Under the pieces are notes generated by a model, which ran no database searches, was not told the DNA's origin, and saw nothing but the letters and a program-made list of their open reading frames with translations. Below are positions 34,424-44,906 of a stretch of DNA of 46,002 nucleotides, piece by piece. The first letter of the stretch is position 1. Each line of letters starts with the position of its first letter. Origin of the DNA: Mycolicibacterium chlorophenolicum (lineage in GTDB: Bacteria > Actinomycetota > Actinomycetes > Mycobacteriales > Mycobacteriaceae); the NCBI RefSeq assembly GCF_001044235.1, contig NZ_JYNL01000011.1, positions 1,046 to 47,047 of the forward strand. Reading direction: 5' to 3'. A program made the position numbers and the translations under genes.

Positions 34424-36966
34424 CACCGACGGACATCGCCTCCCAGCGCGCCCGGCTGCGCAGCGACATCCGGCTCGCCGCCCGCGCGCTGCCCACGCAC
34501 TACCCGCTCGGCACCTTCATCGCGGTCAACCCGCTGGCCGGTCTGCAGACCATGCCCTTCGAACAGGCCGTGCGGCGCGCGAGCGACGTGTACGGGATGC
34601 GCGGCACCCTGCCCGAAGTGGTCTTCCGGGCGCTGTACCGGCAGGGCCGCATCACCGACACCGACTTGGACGCGGTGCTGATGCGGCGCCACCCGAACCT
34701 GGCCGACGAGCCGGAGCTGCAGCTGGCCGGCCGCACCGTGACGGCGATCGAACTGCTGCGCGCCGACCTGCTGCACGGCCAGACCGCCCCGGAACCGCTG
34801 CGGCGCTTCACCACTCACGCCGAACGGGTCTCTTCGCGGCTCGCCGCCGACATCGACGCGCACGCCGCCACCTGGTGTGCGGCATTCCTCGGCGGCGGCA
34901 GCTGGCCGATGCCCGGCCGCGCCGACGGGTTCTACCCCGCCTGGCGCGAGCTGGCCCGCACCGACCGCACCCTGCCGCGCGCGGTCCGTAAGCGGCTGCG
35001 CGCCAACGCCGAGCGCGCCGACGACGCCGTGCTGCAGGCGCTCGACGCGCTCGGTATCGGCGACGACGACCGCGTCATCTACCTGCAGGCCCACCTGACC
35101 CGGCTGCCCGGCTGGGCCGCCCACATCCACTGGGGCACCGACCGCGGAGCAGGCATCGACCTGCTGCAGTACCTGGCGATGCGGCTGAGCTACGAAGCCG
35201 CCTTCGTGCCGGAGCCGCCCGACGCGCCGGTCGCCGAGCCACCGCGGCCCGCGACCCCCACCGCGAGGGAGCGCGCGGCCCACCTGCTGAGGGTCTGGGA
35301 CACCGACATCGTCTCGGAGGACGAACTCGCGACGGCCGCACGCATTCTCGCAGCACTACCGCTCGCCGCGCGGGAGATGGTGTGGCAGCAGGCCTTCGAG
35401 AGCCACTACCAGGACCATCTGCTCACGGCACTGGAGACCACACAGGCGAAGGCGGCCGGGCCGGTCCACACCCAGCTGGTCACCTGCATCGACACCCGCT
35501 CGGAGGGGCTGCGCCGGCATCTGGAGAACCGCGGCGGCTACCAGACCTACGGATTCGCCGGGTTCTTCGCGGTCGCGATCCGCTACACCGGTCTGCTCGG
35601 CGGAGATCCGGCCGACCTGTGCCCGGTGCTGATCTCCCCCAACCACGACGTCACTGAGGAACCGGCCGACAGCCGCGGCGCCGACCGGCAGATCAGCGGC
35701 GCCACCGGCCTGGCCGCGGCCGAGACCGCGTTCCACACCGCCAAGCAATCACTCACAGGTCCCTTCACCCTCGCCGAGGCCGCCGGTTGGCTCGCTGCAC
35801 CGCTCGCGGCAGCCAAAACCGCGGCTCCCGCCACCGTCGGCACGCTTCGTCACCGTCTGCGCGATCTCATCGCGCCGCCGGCGGCGACCGTGCTGGCGGT
35901 GGCCGGGATGCCGCGCAGCGAGCGAGTGTTGTTCGCCCAGGCCCTCTTCCAGTCGATCGGCCTGGTCCGCGGCTTCGGTCGCCTGCTGGTGCTCTGCGGG
36001 CACCACAGCACCACCGAGAACAACCCGTACCAGGCCTCGCTGGACTGCGGGGCCTGCGGCGGACAGGGCGGCGGCCCCAACGCCCGGACGGCGGCGCTGA
36101 TCCTCAACGACCCCGAGGTGCGTGAGGACCTCCGCGGGTCCGGGATCGACATCCCCGCCGACACCCTCGTCGTCGCCGCGGTGCACGACACCACCACCGA
36201 CCGGGTCACGGTGCTCGACGACCACCTGATCCCGGCCAGTCACCGCGCCGACATCGACCGGCTCACCGCCGATCTCGCGCAGGCGGGTGATGCGCTGGCG
36301 GCCGAACGGTGCGCCGACCTGCCCGGCGCACCCCGCCGGCGCTCCCCCGCGAAGGCGGCGCGCCATGTCGCGGCACGCTCGCTGGACTGGGCGCAGGTGT
36401 ATCCCGAATGGGGGCTGGCCGGCAACGCCGCTTTCATCATCGCCCCGCGCGATGTCACCGCGGGGATCGACCTGCAGCGGCGGGCGTTCCTGCACTCCTA
36501 CGACGCGGACGTCGACGCCGACGGCACCGCGCTGGAGACCATCATGACCGCGCCGCTGGTGGTCGCACAGTGGATCAACTGCCAGTACTACTTCTCCACG
36601 GTGGCCCCGGACGCCTTCGGGGCCGGCACCAAGACGATCCACAACGTGGTCGGCGACGCGGGCGTCCTCGCCGGGCATGTCGGCGATCTGCGCCTCGGCC
36701 TGCCGAAGCAGTCGATCAGGTTCGGCGACAGACTGATTCACGAGCCGCAGCGACTACTGGCGATCATCCAAGCCCCGCTCTCGCGCATCGACACGGTGAT
36801 CGAGCGCAACCCCCTGCTGCAACAGCTGTTCGACAACGACTGGGTGGCCGTCGCCGCGCGCGAGGACACCCACGACAGCTGGCGCCGCTGGACCCGCAGC
36901 GGATGGCGCAACTGGCACGAAACCGACCGTCCCACAACCACTCACACCAAGGAGATGATCCGATGA
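34420..36966 (+). CDS. dabA: DabA (DUF2309): beta-CA-like subunit of the inorganic-carbon accumulator
   Basis: A DUF2309/UPF0753 protein of 848 residues. It carries a carbonic-anhydrase-like zinc site: Cys356 and Asp358 in VTCIDTRSEG, His528 in LCGHHSTTENNPY and Cys543 in LDCGACGGQGGG. These match in order and spacing the Cys, Asp, His and Cys that are essential in characterised DabA2. One local difference is GHH where most have GHG. The protein is peripheral, bound to DabB. Together they hydrate CO2 to bicarbonate inside the cell, driven by an ion gradient, and so supply bicarbonate for carboxylases such as acyl-CoA carboxylase, PEP carboxylase and pyruvate carboxylase. ATG 34420 overlaps dabB; the stop overlaps the next gene (ATGA). 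Confidence 0.93.
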   Translation: MTPTDIASQRARLRSDIRLAARALPTHYPLGTFIAVNPLAGLQTMPFEQAVRRASDVYGMRGTLPEVVFRALYRQGRITDTDLDAVLMRRHPNLADEPELQLAGRTVTAIELLRADLLHGQTAPEPLRRFTTHAERVSSRLAADIDAHAATWCAAFLGGGSWPMPGRADGFYPAWRELARTDRTLPRAVRKRLRANAERADDAVLQALDALGIGDDDRVIYLQAHLTRLPGWAAHIHWGTDRGAGIDLLQYLAMRLSYEAAFVPEPPDAPVAEPPRPATPTARERAAHLLRVWDTDIVSEDELATAARILAALPLAAREMVWQQAFESHYQDHLLTALETTQAKAAGPVHTQLVTCIDTRSEGLRRHLENRGGYQTYGFAGFFAVAIRYTGLLGGDPADLCPVLISPNHDVTEEPADSRGADRQISGATGLAAAETAFHTAKQSLTGPFTLAEAAGWLAAPLAAAKTAAPATVGTLRHRLRDLIAPPAATVLAVAGMPRSERVLFAQALFQSIGLVRGFGRLLVLCGHHSTTENNPYQASLDCGACGGQGGGPNARTAALILNDPEVREDLRGSGIDIPADTLVVAAVHDTTTDRVTVLDDHLIPASHRADIDRLTADLAQAGDALAAERCADLPGAPRRRSPAKAARHVAARSLDWAQVYPEWGLAGNAAFIIAPRDVTAGIDLQRRAFLHSYDADVDADGTALETIMTAPLVVAQWINCQYYFSTVAPDAFGAGTKTIHNVVGDAGVLAGHVGDLRLGLPKQSIRFGDRLIHEPQRLLAIIQAPLSRIDTVIERNPLLQQLFDNDWVAVAAREDTHDSWRRWTRSGWRNWHETDRPTTTHTKEMIR

Positions 36967-37283
36967 CACCCACGCTCACCCGGATGACGAAGGTCGAGGT
37001 CGTCGTCTCCGGACAGGACGCGGCGGCGGTGCGCGAACTGATCGCCGGCGTCGGCGCCACCGGCTACACCAGCGTGTCCGGGGTGTCCGGCCTGGGCCAC
37101 CACGGCTACCACCAGGGCCGGCTGCTGTTCAACCAGCAGGCCACGCTGGAACTGATCATCACCGTGGTGCCCGACGACAAGGTCGAGGCGCTGCTGGCCG
37201 GACTGCGCCGGTTCCTCGACGCCTCCCCCGGTGTGCTGTTCGTGACCGAGACCTACGTCAGCCGTCCCGAGTACTTCAGCTGA
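36963..37283 (+). CDS. PII-like protein linked to the DAB operon
   Basis: A 106-residue ferredoxin-like fold protein of the PII superfamily: KVEVVVSGQDAAAVRELIAG and LELIITVVPDDKVEALLAGL are the two beta-alpha-beta halves. The T-loop region is short and Gly/His-rich (SGVSGLGHHGYHQGRLLF), unlike GlnB/GlnK, and lacks the uridylylated Tyr. It resembles the PII-like proteins next to carboxysome or DAB genes (CPII type), which bind adenine nucleotides and, in one case, bicarbonate. It probably senses energy or carbon status and gates DabAB. ATG 36963 has AAGGAG upstream and overlaps the dabA stop. Confidence 0.85.
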   Translation: MTPTLTRMTKVEVVVSGQDAAAVRELIAGVGATGYTSVSGVSGLGHHGYHQGRLLFNQQATLELIITVVPDDKVEALLAGLRRFLDASPGVLFVTETYVSRPEYFS

Positions 37284-37300
37284 AGACCCTTCGAAAGGAA

Positions 37301-37897
37301 ATGAGTGACATGACCACTGACATGCCTGACGCGACGACGACCTGGCAGCGACTGCGGGCCGGCATCTCCCACCCCACCGACAAACCCGTCGCCGCGGTGT
37401 TCCGCTGCGCCGACGCCGGCATCAGCAGCGAGACGGTGTTCAACCAGCCCGCCGGCGCGCTGCTCGACGTCAGCACCTGGGGTCACGCAGTGGACACCAG
37501 CGTGCTGGCCAGCATCGAGTACGCGGTGGAGACCCTCGAGGTCCCACTGGTGGTGGTGCTCGGCCACGACGACTGCCCCGCCATGCGGGCCGCACTGCGC
37601 GCCTGGGAGCAGGCGCAACTACCCGACGGCGCGATGCGCACCGCGGTCGAGCACGCGCTGCTGTCGGTGGTGCGTCGCGGCGCCGCGGGCGACTCGGTGG
37701 AGTCGGTCACCTCCGCGCACATCGTCGAGACCGGACTGGGGTTGATGCAGCGGTCGCCGGCGCTGGCCCGAAAGGTCGACCGCCGGGAGTGCGGAATCGT
37801 CTGCGCGACCTTCTCTCCGGGGGACCAGGAGATCAGCGTGCACGCCACCCTCGGTGCGGTCGGCGAGACGAACGGTGTTCTCGTGGAGTGTGTCTGA
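37301..37897 (+). CDS. Beta-carbonic-anhydrase homologue lacking the catalytic Arg
   Basis: A 198-residue beta-CA fold protein. Zn ligands are recognisable: Cys36 and Asp38 in FRCADAGIS, His89 and Cys92 in LGHDDCPAM. In active beta-CAs the first motif is CxDxR, where Asp and Arg form a dyad that opens the zinc site. Here the Arg position is Gly40, and the usual CGA after the His is CPA. Activity may therefore be reduced, altered or lost, and the protein might act as a bicarbonate/CO2 sensor or a DabA partner. ATG 37301 and ATG 37310 are both possible starts behind AAAGGA. It is 17 bases after the PII-like gene, so the last gene of the DAB operon. Confidence 0.85.
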   Translation: MSDMTTDMPDATTTWQRLRAGISHPTDKPVAAVFRCADAGISSETVFNQPAGALLDVSTWGHAVDTSVLASIEYAVETLEVPLVVVLGHDDCPAMRAALRAWEQAQLPDGAMRTAVEHALLSVVRRGAAGDSVESVTSAHIVETGLGLMQRSPALARKVDRRECGIVCATFSPGDQEISVHATLGAVGETNGVLVECV

Positions 37898-37912
37898 GCG
37901 GCCGAGGCGGGT

Positions 37913-38269
37913 TCAGGGCAGGGCGACCACGACGCTGACGGCCATCAGGACGAGCAGCGTCCACCCGGCGCCCTGCCACGCCCACCAGGCGGGCGCCTCG
38001 CGCCGGACCCGGGCGCCGCGCAGCAACGACCACGCGGCGCCGGCCAGCAGGATCAGCGGCGCACCCGCCGCGGCGCCGGCACGCTGCGGCGCACCGCACG
38101 CCAGCGCGTCGACCGTCGAACCCGTGCAGGTGCTCATCCACAACGAGGCGGTGATCAGGAACAGCAGACCGGCCGCCGCGAAACCCAGTCCGGCGCGCAC
38201 GGCGTCGCGCACACCGTGGTCGTCGTAATCGACGCCGTGCCGGCTCCGGTGGCCTGACAGGTCCGTCAT
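37913..38269 (-). CDS. Small membrane protein, unknown
   Basis: A 118-residue protein with a charged N-terminus (HRSRHGVDYDDHG) and three hydrophobic helices: FAAAGLLFLITASLWM, PLILLAGAAWSLL and WTLLVLMAVSVVVALP. Two cysteines lie between helices 1 and 2 (CTGSTVDALACG), outside the membrane by the positive-inside rule, and could form a disulfide. No family is recognised. Its position before lat recalls the transmembrane gene Rv3289c, but homology is unverified. It converges on the DAB operon. Confidence 0.7.
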   Translation of the reverse strand: MTDLSGHRSRHGVDYDDHGVRDAVRAGLGFAAAGLLFLITASLWMSTCTGSTVDALACGAPQRAGAAAGAPLILLAGAAWSLLRGARVRREAPAWWAWQGAGWTLLVLMAVSVVVALP

Positions 38270-38868
38270 GCGATCGTGACTTCCCGGACACCCCCGCGGG
38301 TAAACGTGGTGTGTCGGGGTGCGCCCCTACGATCCGGGTGTGAGCTGGACACGCTGGCGACTGGCGATGGCGCTGGGCGTCGCCGCGGGCGCCTGCGCGT
38401 ATCTGCTCGGGGTGCCGGGCTGGTGGTGCGTGGTGCTCGCGGCGGTCACACCGCTGCTGCCGCGCTTCCTGACCGCGATCGTCGTCGGCGCGGCCACCCC
38501 GGGTGAGCGGGAGCGGGCCGTGCGGGACGAGATGTCGGGCACCGAGTTCGAGGACTACGTCGCGCGGATCGCACGCTCGGTCGGCGTGCCGGTGATCATG
38601 ACGCCGCTGTCCGGGGACTGGGGCGTCGACCTCATCGTCGGCCACCGGCCGCACCGCCTGGCCGTGCAGTGCAAGCGTCAGTCACGGCCGGTCGGGACGG
38701 GCGCGGTGCAGGAGGTGGTGGCCGGCGCCCCGATGCAGGACTGCACCCGCACCATGGTCGTCACCAACCACCAATTCACCCCTGCCGCACGCAAACTGGC
38801 GGAACTGCACGGGTGCGCGCTGGTCGGCGGCGCCGAACTGCCGAGACTGCGCTCGACGATCCGCCGGC

Positions 38869-40218
<1,350 letters not shown>

Positions 40219-40267
40219 ACGGGCATCCTAACGGAATATTTACCGTCAAAGCCACTTTTGACCGCTA

Positions 40268-40738
40268 CTACTCCGGTATGTACCGTCTGTCGCTGTAGAA
40301 TTTATGTAAGATGATCGTGCTGCGGGTCTTCACGTCGGCCGCGGTGCGGATCCGCTGCAGCAGACCTTCCAGCGCCCGCGCCGACGCCACGTGCACCAAC
40401 AGGACGTAGCTGTCCTCCCCGGCCACCGAATAGCAGGACTCGATTTCGGGGATGTGCTCGAGCCGGGCAGGCGCATCATCGGGTTGAGACGGATCGAGAG
40501 GAGTGATGGCGACGAACGCCGAGAGCATGTTGCCGACGGACTCCGGGTTGATCCGGGCCGTGTACCCGGTGACCACGCCGCGCGACTCCAGCCGGCGCAC
40601 CCGCGACTGCACCGCCGACACCGACAGCCCCGCCGTCGCGGCCAGCTGTGCCAGCGTGGCGCGCCCGTCGGCGACCAGTTCACGCACCAGCACGCGATCG
40701 ATGTCGTCGAGCGGCGGGCATTCCTCGGGGCCGGTCAT
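40268..40738 (-). CDS. lrpA: Lrp/AsnC-family regulator LrpA
   Basis: A 156-residue feast/famine regulator. The N-terminal helix-turn-helix is LAQLAATAGLSVSAVQSRVRRLESRG (about residues 28-53, read in two parts), and the C-terminal RAM domain (about 75-150) binds amino acids and forms octamers. HIPEIESCYSVAGEDSYVLLV is the typical core strand. It corresponds to Rv3291c (LrpA), known to bind the lat promoter and to respond to lysine and other amino acids. It is divergent from the hglS-like gene, with 32 bases between, so both directions can be regulated. Confidence 0.93.
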   Translation of the reverse strand: MTGPEECPPLDDIDRVLVRELVADGRATLAQLAATAGLSVSAVQSRVRRLESRGVVTGYTARINPESVGNMLSAFVAITPLDPSQPDDAPARLEHIPEIESCYSVAGEDSYVLLVHVASARALEGLLQRIRTAADVKTRSTIILHKFYSDRRYIPE

Positions 40739-40770
40739 GGCCGCACTGTATCGGAAGGGGGCATGCGTAC

Positions 40771-42000
40771 GTGTCCATCACTGAAACCTGGCGATTACGG
40801 GCGCAATTCGCGGCCGGGTTGGCGGCGATGTACGGCGCCGAGGTCCCCGCCTACCACACCCTGGTCGAGGTCAGCTCCGAGGTGAACCGCGGCGTCGTCG
40901 CCGCCGACGGCGAGGCCGTGCGGCTCGGCTCGCTGGACCGGGTCACCGCCGAACGGCACGGAGCGATCCGCGTCGGCACCGCCGAGGAACTCGCCGACGT
41001 CGCCGACCTGTTCTCCGCGTTCGGCATGTACCCCGTCGGGTACTACGACCTGCGCGAGGCCGCCTCCCCGGTCCCGGTGGTCTCCACGGCATTCCGTCCG
41101 ATCGACCCGGAGGAGTTGGCGCGCAACCCCTTCCGTGTGTTCACCTCGATCCTGGCCTCAGCCGACCGGCGGTTCTTCTCCGACGACCTGCGCGCGCGGG
41201 TGGCGGCCTTCCTCGAGACGCGCCGGCTGTTCGACCCCGCGCTGATCGCGGCGGCGCGGCGCATCGCCGCCGACGGCGGATGCCCCACAACGGAGGCCGA
41301 CGACTTCGTCGCCGCCTCCGTGTCGGCGTTCGCGCTGTCGCGCGAGCCGATCGACCGGGGCTGGTACGACGAACTCTCCGCGGTCTCCGCGGTGGCCGCC
41401 GACATCGCCGGCGTGCGCTCCACCCACATCAACCACCTGACCCCGCGGGTGCTCGACATCGACGCGCTGCAGCGCGGGATGACCGCCCGCGGCATCACGA
41501 TGATCGACCACATCCAGGGCCCGCCGCGCACCGACGGCCCGCAGGTGCTGTTGCGGCAGACCTCGTTTCGGGCGCTCACCGAGCCGCGCCGGTTCCGGCT
41601 GGCCGACGGTTCCGTGGTGGACGGGACGCTGCGGGTGCGCTTCGGCGAGGTCGAGCAGCGCGGGGTTGCCCTGACCCCGCTTGGCCGGCAGCGTTACGAC
41701 GCGGCGATGGCGTGCCCCGATCCGGCCGCGGTGTGGGATCAGCACTTCCCCGCGACCGACGCCGAGATGGCGGCCTCCGGGCTGGCCTACTACCACGACG
41801 GCGATCCGGCGAGACCCGTTGTGTACGAGGACTTCCTGCCCGCGTCGGCGGCCGGCATCTTCCGCTCCAACCTCGACGGCGACTCCCCCGCCGCCGAGGG
41901 CGCCGATGACACCTCCTACAGCCAGGACTGGATGGCCGGCCGGATCGGCCATCACATTCACGACCCGTACGACCTCTACGAGAAAGTCGCGTGCTCATGA
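40771..42000 (+). CDS. hglS: DUF1338 protein, probable 2-oxoadipate dioxygenase/decarboxylase (HglS-like)
   Basis: A VOC-fold, non-haem Fe(II) enzyme family (DUF1338/YdcJ) of about 409 residues, equivalent to Rv3292. The studied member HglS of Pseudomonas putida converts 2-oxoadipate to D-2-hydroxyglutarate in lysine breakdown. Candidate iron ligands are His63 (in ERHGAIRVGT, with the substrate Arg67 four residues on), His219 (RSTHINHLTPR) and Glu293 (RFGEVEQRG), matching by motif the His/His/Glu set known for HglS. The location between lrpA and pcd strongly supports the lysine role. GTG 40771 has AAGGGGG upstream; the frame extends farther but overlaps lrpA. The stop overlaps pcd (ATGA). Confidence 0.85.
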   Translation: MSITETWRLRAQFAAGLAAMYGAEVPAYHTLVEVSSEVNRGVVAADGEAVRLGSLDRVTAERHGAIRVGTAEELADVADLFSAFGMYPVGYYDLREAASPVPVVSTAFRPIDPEELARNPFRVFTSILASADRRFFSDDLRARVAAFLETRRLFDPALIAAARRIAADGGCPTTEADDFVAASVSAFALSREPIDRGWYDELSAVSAVAADIAGVRSTHINHLTPRVLDIDALQRGMTARGITMIDHIQGPPRTDGPQVLLRQTSFRALTEPRRFRLADGSVVDGTLRVRFGEVEQRGVALTPLGRQRYDAAMACPDPAAVWDQHFPATDAEMAASGLAYYHDGDPARPVVYEDFLPASAAGIFRSNLDGDSPAAEGADDTSYSQDWMAGRIGHHIHDPYDLYEKVACS

Positions 42001-43541
42001 CCACCGTTGTGACGTCCCCCCTGCCCACCTCCGACGCGCTGCGCACCCGCGTACGCGAGGCGATGACCGCCGTCGGCGCGCAGGTGCCGCTCGGCGACCC
42101 GAACGCCGGCGGCGTCACCGCCAGCTCGCCGATCAACGGCGACGTGCTGTTCACCGTCGCGGAGTCGACCCCCGATCAGGTCGACGCGGCGATCGCCGCG
42201 GCCGCCGAGGCGTTCGCCACGTGGCGGACCACGCCGGCGCCGGTGCGCGGCGCGCTGGTCGCCCGGCTCGGTCAGCTGCTCGTCGAGCACAAGGAGGAGA
42301 TGGCGTCGCTGGTGACCATCGAGGCGGGCAAGATCACCTCCGAGGCGCTGGGCGAAGTGCAGGAGATGATCGACATCTGCGAGTTCGCCGTGGGACTGTC
42401 CCGGCAGCTCTACGGCAAGACGATCGCCTCCGAGCGGCCGGGACACCGGCTGATGGAGACCTGGCATCCGCTGGGCGTGGTCGGCGTCATCACCGCGTTC
42501 AACTTCCCCGTCGCGGTGTGGGCGTGGAACACCGCGGTCGCGCTGGTCTGCGGTGACACGGTGGTGTGGAAGCCGTCCGAGCTGACCCCGCTGACCGCGA
42601 TCGCCTGCCACGCGCTGCTGGCCCGCGCGTGCGCCGACGTCGGCGCCCCCGAAGGCGTTTCGCAGCTGGTGCAGGGTGGCCGCGAGGTCGGCGAGCGGCT
42701 GGTCGAGGACCATCGCGTCGCGCTGCTCTCGGCGACCGGCTCGGTGCGGATGGGCCGGCAGATCGGCCCGCGGGTGGCGCAGCGCTTCGGCAAGGCGCTG
42801 CTCGAACTCGGCGGCAACAACGCCGCGGTGGTGACACCGTCGGCCGACCTGGACCTCGCGGTGCGCGGCATCGTGTTCTCCGCGGCCGGCACGGCCGGTC
42901 AGCGCTGCACGACGCTGCGCCGGCTGATCGTGCACTCCTCGATCGCCGACGAGCTGGTGTCCCGGATCGTGTCGGCGTACGCCCAGCTGCCGGTCGGCGA
43001 CCCGTCGGCCGACGGCACACTGGTGGGCCCGCTGATCCACGAGACCTCCTACCGCGACATGGTCGGCGCGCTGCAGCAGGCCGCCGCCGAGGGTGGCACG
43101 GTGGTCGGCGGCGAGCGCGTGGACGTCGGTGACGAGGGCGCGTTCTACGTGCGTCCCGCGGTGGTGCGGATGCCCGCGCAGAGCGAGGTGGTGCACCTCG
43201 AGACGTTCGCGCCGATCCTCTACGTGATGACCTACGAGACGCTCGACGAGGCGATCGCGATGAACAACGCGGTGCCGCAGGGACTTTCGTCGGCGATCTT
43301 CACGCTCGACGTCCGCGAGGCGGAGCGTTTCCTGGCCGCCGACGGATCGGACTGCGGGATCGCCAACGTCAACATCGGCACGTCCGGCGCCGAGATCGGC
43401 GGGGCGTTCGGTGGTGAGAAGGAGACCGGCGGCGGCCGCGAATCCGGCTCGGACGCGTGGAAGGCGTACATGCGGCGCGCCACCAACACGGTGAACTACT
43501 CCTCGGAACTCCCGCTGGCCCAGGGCGTCCACTTCGGCTAG
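41997..43541 (+). CDS. pcd: Piperideine-6-carboxylate dehydrogenase (Pcd), aldehyde dehydrogenase family
   Basis: An NAD(P)-dependent aldehyde dehydrogenase of 514 residues that oxidises 2-aminoadipate semialdehyde (or its cyclic imine) to 2-aminoadipate. The general-base Glu270 is in LLELGGNN and the nucleophile Cys304 in TAGQRCTTLRR; VITAFNFPVAVWAWN is the cofactor entry strand. It corresponds to Rv3293 (Pcd). ATG 41997 overlaps the hglS stop as ATGA; the frame opens at GTG 41991. It completes, with lat, the conversion of lysine to 2-aminoadipate. Confidence 0.94.
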   Translation: MTTVVTSPLPTSDALRTRVREAMTAVGAQVPLGDPNAGGVTASSPINGDVLFTVAESTPDQVDAAIAAAAEAFATWRTTPAPVRGALVARLGQLLVEHKEEMASLVTIEAGKITSEALGEVQEMIDICEFAVGLSRQLYGKTIASERPGHRLMETWHPLGVVGVITAFNFPVAVWAWNTAVALVCGDTVVWKPSELTPLTAIACHALLARACADVGAPEGVSQLVQGGREVGERLVEDHRVALLSATGSVRMGRQIGPRVAQRFGKALLELGGNNAAVVTPSADLDLAVRGIVFSAAGTAGQRCTTLRRLIVHSSIADELVSRIVSAYAQLPVGDPSADGTLVGPLIHETSYRDMVGALQQAAAEGGTVVGGERVDVGDEGAFYVRPAVVRMPAQSEVVHLETFAPILYVMTYETLDEAIAMNNAVPQGLSSAIFTLDVREAERFLAADGSDCGIANVNIGTSGAEIGGAFGGEKETGGGRESGSDAWKAYMRRATNTVNYSSELPLAQGVHFG

Positions 43542-43638
43542 GAAGCCCCCTCCCCTCTCCGCCCGACAGTGCGTGTCTGCGGCCGACACGCCGCCCCAGA
43601 CCGGGAGTTCACGCACGCTCACGGTCGACAATCAGCGC

Positions 43639-44448
43639 ATGGAATTGGACGGCAAGGTCGCGATCGTCACGGGCGCAGGCTCAGGAATCGGGGCGGCGAT
43701 CGCCGACGGTCTCGCGCAGCGCGGAGTGCGGGTGGTCGTCGGCGACCTCGACGAGCAGAACGCGCACGCGACAGCGGAGGCGATCCGCTCGGCCGGGGGC
43801 CAGGCGGTGGCGCTGCGGGCGGACGCCGCCGACGTGGTCGACATCGAAGGCATGATCACGCTGGCCAGCCGGGAGTTCGATCCGGTCGACATCTACGTCG
43901 CCAATGCCGGCGTCATGGGGGCCCCGGGCCTGGGGTCCGAAGCCGACTGGGACGTCATCCTCGACGTGAACCTGCGCGCGCACATCCGAGCGGCGAGACT
44001 GGTTGTCCCGCACTGGCAGTCGCGGGGCTCGGGGTACTTCGTGGCGGTGGCGTCGGCGGCGGGACTGCTGACGCAACTCGGTGCGGCCGGATACGCGGTG
44101 AGCAAGCATGCGGCGGTCGGGTTCGCCGAGTGGCTGGCCATCACCTACGGCGACGACGGCATCGGTGTCAGCTGTGTGTGCCCGCTCGGGGTGGAAACAC
44201 CGCTGCTGCAGGCGGTCCGGAGCACCGACGATCCCGATGGCCGGCTCGGCGCGTCGTCGGTCGAGCAGTCTGCCTCGGTGATCAGCGCGGCCGACGTCGC
44301 GACCGCGACGATCGAGGCGATGCTCGCCGACCGGTTCATGGTGCTGCCCCACGCCGAGCTGCTGGGGATGTACCGGCACAAGGGCGGCGACTACGACCGC
44401 TGGATCTCCGGGATGCGGCGCTACCAGCGGACGCTGCGCGCGCTCTGA
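43639..44448 (+). CDS. Short-chain dehydrogenase/reductase
   Basis: A classical SDR of 269 residues. Cofactor loop TGAGSGIG at 11-18, Asp in GDLDEQN (NAD preference suggested), VANAGV, and catalytic Ser139, Tyr152 and Lys156 (YAVSK) are all present. CPLGVETPLL follows the active site. The frame opens at GTG 43573, but ATG 43639 gives the normal family start (MELDGKVAIVTG). The substrate is unknown. It lies 97 bases after pcd and could share its transcript, but no role in lysine breakdown is evident. Confidence 0.88.
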   Translation: MELDGKVAIVTGAGSGIGAAIADGLAQRGVRVVVGDLDEQNAHATAEAIRSAGGQAVALRADAADVVDIEGMITLASREFDPVDIYVANAGVMGAPGLGSEADWDVILDVNLRAHIRAARLVVPHWQSRGSGYFVAVASAAGLLTQLGAAGYAVSKHAAVGFAEWLAITYGDDGIGVSCVCPLGVETPLLQAVRSTDDPDGRLGASSVEQSASVISAADVATATIEAMLADRFMVLPHAELLGMYRHKGGDYDRWISGMRRYQRTLRAL

Positions 44449-44460
44449 CCGGCGGCGAGC

Positions 44461-44820
44461 CTATCCGACGCCGTCTCCGACGAACTCGCAGAACGCCGAG
44501 TACGCCCGTGCCCCGTAGATGGTCGCCGGGCCGCCGTGCATCATGATCGTCACGCCGATCGCCTCGGCCGCCTCCGCTGAGGTGGCCCCGGCACGCGCCG
44601 CCGACCGCGCGTGCGAGGCGATACACCCGTCGCAGCCGTGCACGATCCCGATCGTCATCGCCATCAGCTCCTTGACCTTCTGACTCAAGGCACCGTCGAC
44701 GAGCGCCGCCTCGCTCAACGCGGCGAACCCCTTGTAGACGTCCGGGATCATCTGCCGCAGCGCGCGATGCTGCGGCCGCAGGTCGTTCAGAACGTCGTGA
44801 TGATGCCCATGGTCGTCCAT
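44461..44820 (-). CDS. AhpD-like carboxymuconolactone decarboxylase family protein
   Basis: A 119-residue all-helical protein. The AhpD redox signature CxxCxxxH is intact (Cys63, Cys66, His70 in HGCDGCIASH), so a thiol peroxidase or disulfide role is likely rather than decarboxylation. The N-terminus is His-rich (DDHGHHHD), possibly metal-binding. MMHGGPATIYGARAY is the family C-terminal motif. ATG 44820 is divergent from the Crp-type regulator 86 bases away, a possible regulatory pair, and it converges on the SDR gene. Confidence 0.85.
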   Translation of the reverse strand: MDDHGHHHDVLNDLRPQHRALRQMIPDVYKGFAALSEAALVDGALSQKVKELMAMTIGIVHGCDGCIASHARSAARAGATSAEAAEAIGVTIMMHGGPATIYGARAYSAFCEFVGDGVG

Positions 44821-44906
44821 GCCGAGAGTCTGAGGCCCATTGACGCAGGCGACGAGGGCCGAAAGGCCCTTATGCGGCAGGGGCCCCGTTCGTAGCGTCG
44901 TGAACC

